From contig JAZBQD010000030.1 in NCBI GenBank assembly GCA_036583965.1, forward strand, positions 52,515,551-52,579,550: a stretch of DNA of 64,000 nt, in the 5' to 3' direction. The DNA comes from Prunella strophiata. Its lineage: Eukaryota > Chordata > Aves > Passeriformes > Prunellidae. Below, in pieces: positions 59,672 to 64,000 of this stretch; positions within the stretch are counted from its first letter, which is position 1, and the number at the start of each line of letters is the position of its first letter. Position numbers and translations under genes: made by a program. The notes under the pieces were generated by a model. It saw only the letters and a list, made by a program, of their open reading frames with translations. It was not told the DNA's origin and ran no database searches.

Positions 59672-60705
59672 TGTGAGAAATGAACCCCACTTTTCACAAT
59701 TTTTAAAAGTTTAATAAGGAATAAAAGGGACAAATCAATAAGAGCGCTGGGTGCTTGGCTACAGCCAGAGGCTCATCAGCTAACCATAGTAACTCTTTTT
59801 ATATACTTTTTCTACTGCCTTGGTCAAATACATATTCATAAAGATTATACATGTTCAAACATTTCTTTGAACTCGTTTACATGTTCTGGGAATTCTTTAG
59901 CTTGGTTCGACCCCTGACCCACCTTTTTAGAGTACGTGCAGTAATCGTGGATGGGGTTTTGAGGGTCGTGTGTCAATTCCTCACAATGGCCCCCTGTTCC
60001 TTGGTTTCAGCAGGTGAGAGTTATTGATAGTAGCAGGGGTCCTCATGTCATCTGTTCCTTAAATGTTATCTGACCATGCAGATGGTTTTAGCCATTTCCA
60101 CAAATACTTTAAATCAACATTAGCTATTTCACAGATATATCTGAGTTATTCTCATTATTGTCAATTAGTTACAAAAATAAGAGTATTAGTTATTATTTCA
60201 CAACTACAGCTACTTCTGCAAAAGTTACCATTGTAATGCACAACACAGCATTCACTTTAATAATTTGCAAAAGCCAATACATGAGTAGTGAAAGCCAACA
60301 ACTACATGGTTATCTATAACACCAAGATAGCAAAGGTAGAGAACAAGATACCATAAAAGGAGAATACCTTTATGGTATTCTCTGTAAGTTCTCTAGTCTA
60401 GAGTGGCATCAGAAGACCACCCCAGACTGCCTCCCTGACAGACCCTTGGAGACTGTAGCTGTGGACTTACGCAGTGCTGTGACAACCTGAGGTGGATGCT
60501 GTGGTAAACAGGCCCTGAGGAAAGTGCAAAGTCATTTGGTGAAGTAATGCAACTGCAGCAGTATAAAGGACTGCTTGCTAAAGAACTTTAGGTGTGCTTT
60601 TGGCCTTTGCCACGCACCCAGCACTGTTACTTTTGCTTTATTGATCTGTCCCTTATTATCCCTTATTAAACTCTTAAAATTTGGAGGAGTGGGCTTCATT
60701 TCTCA
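59672..60705. mobile_element. insertion B (1.03 kb) with ~90-bp inverted terminal repeats
   Basis: The left end TGTGAGAAATGAACCCCAC runs on through TTTAATAAGG to GGGTGCTTGG (59672-59758). Its inverted partner at the right (about 60605-60705) reads CCAGCACTGTTAC ... CCTTATTAAACTC ... TTCATTTCTCA. Possible 6-bp duplications are TAGAGA (59666-59671) and TACAGG (60706-60711). A TATAAAGG box lies near 60561. Long inverted ends are not typical of one LTR, so this may be two LTRs of one family in opposite orientation. Confidence 0.6.
60349..60377. repeat. short inverted repeat in the middle of insertion B
   Basis: TACCATAAA (60349-60357) pairs with TTTATGGTA (60369-60377). Between them is an 11-base loop. 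It is not at the exact centre of insertion B (about 60190). Confidence 0.8.
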
Positions 60706-60900
60706 TACAGGCCAGGATGCCATTGGCCTTCTTGGCCACCTGGGCACACTCATGTTTAGCTGCTGTCAACAAGCACCCCCAGGTCCTTTTCTGCTGGGCA
60801 TCTTTCCACACTCTTTCCCCAGCCTGTAGGGCTGCCTGGGGTTGTTGTGACCCAAGTGCAGGACGTGGCACTTGGTCCTGTTGAACCTCTTCCAGTAAGC
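60706..60900 (-). mobile_element. CR1 LINE, segment 3 of the split copy
   Basis: 'tacaggccaggatgccat', 'tggccttcttggccacc', 'aacaagcacccccaggtcc', 'gcctggggttgttgtgac' and 'ccaagtgcaggacgtgg' continue the CR1 exactly where segment 2 stops. On the minus strand this is near the end of the reverse-transcriptase coding part. It fades near 60900. Confidence 0.9.
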
Positions 60901-63900
60901 ACATCAGCCACATTAAGAGGCATATTCTGGCTGATCAGGAGGCCACACCAAACACAACACAGAGCTTTTAAGATCAGTTCCCTTTACCAGCTAGATCAGC
61001 TTTGGCTTTTCAGCGCTGCTGGCATCATTCCAGTTGGTTTCCCAAATCACTTTGCACCTGCCCAGATACAGCATATCAGAGCTAAGATCAACCCCTGTGT
61101 CCAGGCTTGCAATTAGATTATATCTATTAGCCAAGTACTGCTACACAATTCCAATTCCCAGATCTATTACCTAGATTATACTCAAATGAGTCAACATAAT
61201 TCAAGCACCCACAGGTGCATAAATCTTAAACTAGTAAAATCTTCCTAACAGAAGTTTGTTCTTCAACACAGGAAAAATTCTCTGTGGAGGAAAGTCAAGT
61301 CCAAAATCCTTGTGAGCTCTTCCTCCAAACTGTTGCCCTATCAAGCTGTATAGTTCTGTGGAAGAGCTGGAAATTAATGCTCAGTGTTTTTTTTGGCAAT
61401 AAAAAGCTACCAGTTAATAAGCTCCAGTCCAGTTTGTTTTATACTTACGCTGTAAGTGATCTTCAGCTGTCTTTGCATTTGTATGCTTATCTTGGCTGCT
61501 AATACTTATTACCATGGAGCCCTTATACATCCTCACATCCCTACTGTCCCTCCATAGGGACCATCTTGCTCACTGTAAGAGCTCTGATTCCCATCTCAAT
61601 GCAACTAATTCCCATCAGGTACTCTTCATTTATAATGCCCCCAGCAGGTTGATGAGAAGTACCAAATGTGTCATTCCACAGGTGCTTTGAGTACTTCACT
61701 TGGAATATCTTCACCTGTTTTTCCATCAGTGCTTGTGCTTGGTACTTCTACACACTGCTCTGCCAAAGCACAGGTGACATGAGAGGCTGTGTTCAGAAAT
61801 ATCCCCACCTGTGAGCTGTGACAAGCAGAGGAACGGTCAGCAGAGCACAAGAGAGCTCAGGTGAAGCATTCCTGTGGTCATTACCTGCAGAGGATACTTG
61901 CAGGACACCCTCAGCAGAACATGTTCTAGTAATACTACAGAAGCAGGCAGAAATCACACCTTGTGAGGTGATTTTGCTCATGGATAGTTATCATCTCTGG
62001 TCTGGAGGAGGAAAATGAAGAAGCACCAGCCTGGAGACAGACCTGATAAACCCAGCTAGCCAAAAAGCCCTGTCTCATACACACGCCTTCTGTGACATCT
62101 ACACTCACAGCAGGCTCTCCCATAGTTGCAGACCACATGGAGCAAGTAAGTGCTGCCTCTTTTGAAACATCAGGTCTGTTTTCCTGCATTAAGAAACAGG
62201 GCATCTTCCTCACCAGCCCAGTATCATTAATTCCTACCACTGATCTGGAATATATAATCAACAGCAGTAAAATGTACCTTCTTTTCTCCCCCCCTCCCTG
62301 ATGCTTTAACAACATTTCCATCTTCTTTTCCACATTCCAGTCAAGCATAGACAAAGATATTTTTGCATTTTCATTTGTTTAAAAGGCCTAATACCACTCC
62401 TGGGCTACCTGTGGGTTTTGTCACACACTTTGGCATGTCTCTGGTTAATACTGAAAGATGATCCCCCAAGGCATATTCTCTCTGAGACAGATCTTCAATG
62501 AAGCAAAAATCAATTGGGCTGAGTGCTGTCTTCAGCTCACACAGGGGCTGCCTGTGACAGAGGTGCTGATCAGGGCAAGAGTGGGTGGCTCTGACCTTCT
62601 GAAGAGGTACTGCACCAACACTGGGGTAACCCTGCTCTTCTGCATTTATCCCTGAAGATGGGTGGTGAAAGCCCACACAAACCCAGAGTGCAATGACAGG
62701 GACCAAAGCCGAGGAGAGGCTTGCTTGCTGGACGTGTCAAACTCTCAAACAGAGCTAAGGGAGAGAAGATCTGAAGGTTTCACTGTAAGCAAATGGTTCA
62801 CAGGTCTGCTATCTCTGTTAAAGGTCCACTTTTAACAGGCTGAAGCTCCTTATGCAGGATGAAAACTTGAAAAATCAAGAGCATCATGTGTTGCAATACA
62901 ACACCATGATTTTTAAGCTTGAAGCATCCAAAATAAACTAAAAAAAACCACTTAGGGCCACAGATACCATATTTGTCCACAGTTACACAGCACAGATACA
63001 ACCCAATAAAAACAGAACCCTAAGCCATGTGTGCATAACACATCCACTGCCTCTTGGCCTCAGGGCTGAGAACTGGTTCCTGCTTCTCTTTCATTTTGCA
63101 GTATAGGTTTAGGACATACCCAGGCCAAGACCTTCATTTGTTCCAATAATTTCTCTGAAAACCCCCACAGGAGCAGAGTGACATGGTGAGCACTGAGGCA
63201 TGTGGACTTGGAATCTGGGATACCAACCATCCAATTAACATATGAATAGTGGATGGTTCTTCCGAGACTCATTTATCAAGGAATAAAGAAAGGTGCAGTA
63301 CAAGACTCTCATGTTTACCTTCTCCAACAAAGGTAATGTGACTTCAAGCCAACCACTTTATTCCACAAATGACAGCCTGAGTGAACCTTTTTATTAGCTC
63401 TCATGCTAATCAGCTGGCTGTATGGCAGTGATCTCCCTGTGAGCTGGGATGCTCTCAGTGTTACCCCTTGAGACTGAGGTACCCCTGATCATCTGCAGGT
63501 TTCTGATAAGTGACTGATGTCACACACAGTCTTGTACTATGGTGCCACTAGATTTTGTATTGGTAACTTTAAATCATTGTCATATCCTCTGCAGTAAGCA
63601 GAGTAAACTTTGCTATCAAACTATGTTAAGTCTTACTTTTACAACATTTTTAATAAAATCACTTTTTTTGAAACCTTTGGCAGTAGTTCTTCAAGCATCT
63701 AAACTGCTCACCTGTGCCACCTCCTTGCTTGCCCAAGGCTCCAGCACATTCAAAAGCCACACACCTGCACACCCATCCCTTGCTCCATTTCAGAGCCACC
63801 TCCTGCATCTGCACTCCAGTGTCTCCTAATGTAGCTCGTTCCTCTCTCACCAACAAACCATGTGGTAAGCAATTCTGTGGCCCACCATACACAATATGGC

Positions 63901-64000
63901 ACTGAGATGAGGTACACTGGATTTCTCAAGGACTTCTCTGTGTGTCACAAATGTGGAGAGAGGTGCAATCCAGCAAAGCCCAGCCATTTCTCTCCTGCTG
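60901..64000. other. right intergenic stretch upstream of PHF11
   Basis: No coding exon is recognised on either strand. By mammalian order SETDB2 would lie on this side, but no SET-domain or methyl-CpG-binding exon is visible. AT-rich non-coding sequence with short ORFs of no recognised family. Confidence 0.55.

Noticed and set aside
57900..64000. Expected neighbour SETDB2
   Set aside because: No SET or post-SET cysteine motif found on the minus strand; not in the window or not recognisable.

Overview
This window is vertebrate nuclear DNA, almost certainly from a bird and most likely a songbird. The evidence is long AT-rich introns with canonical GT-AG junctions, CR1 non-LTR retrotransposon fragments on both strands, a tRNA-Ile-headed SINE with a CR1-like tail (the TguSINE1 type known from passerines), and an avian-type ERVL LTR. 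Nothing prokaryotic is present: no operons and no CRISPR array.

Two protein-coding genes lie tail to tail. RCBTB1 (+ strand) has a GC-rich promoter and non-coding exon near 8.9-9.3 kb and eleven coding exons from 15500 to 32811. They join in frame at every junction to give 531 residues, the length of human RCBTB1: RCC1 repeats, then BTB, then BACK. PHF11 (- strand) has a CpG-island promoter and non-coding exon near 57.5-57.65 kb and nine coding exons running from 52030 down to 35211. They join in frame to 285 residues: an extended PHD zinc finger, a basic stretch and a C-terminal coiled coil. The convergent order matches the mammalian PHF11-RCBTB1 neighbourhood. The two stop codons are 2.4 kb apart, and distal polyadenylation signals could make the 3' UTRs overlap antisense.

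Layout. 1-8280: intergenic, with an old CR1 fragment near 1.4-1.75 kb. 8283-8925: a CR1 3' end whose tail appears expanded into a 46-47 bp minisatellite. 8935-9480: RCBTB1 CpG island. 9325-15453: intron 1, with a 32-bp palindrome near its end. 15454-32811: RCBTB1 coding region. 32812-35210: 3' UTRs of both genes. 35211-52044: PHF11 coding exons, with a SINE, a CR1 fragment and an LTR-like element in introns. 53939-55009: ERVL-type LTR in PHF11 intron 1, in the gene's own orientation. 57159-57381: 31-bp minisatellite just inside intron 1. 57505-57830: PHF11 promoter. 58010-60900: a CR1 element split into three pieces by two LTR-like insertions, one with ~90-bp inverted terminal repeats. 60900-64000: nothing recognised.

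The most unusual signals are two isolated exons whose third codon positions are almost all G or C inside AT-rich genes, the CR1-seeded minisatellite at the RCBTB1 promoter, and the nested CR1/LTR structure. I found no new gene system. The gene models rest on reading splice junctions and on remembered family sequences; UTR ends and repeat boundaries are approximate.
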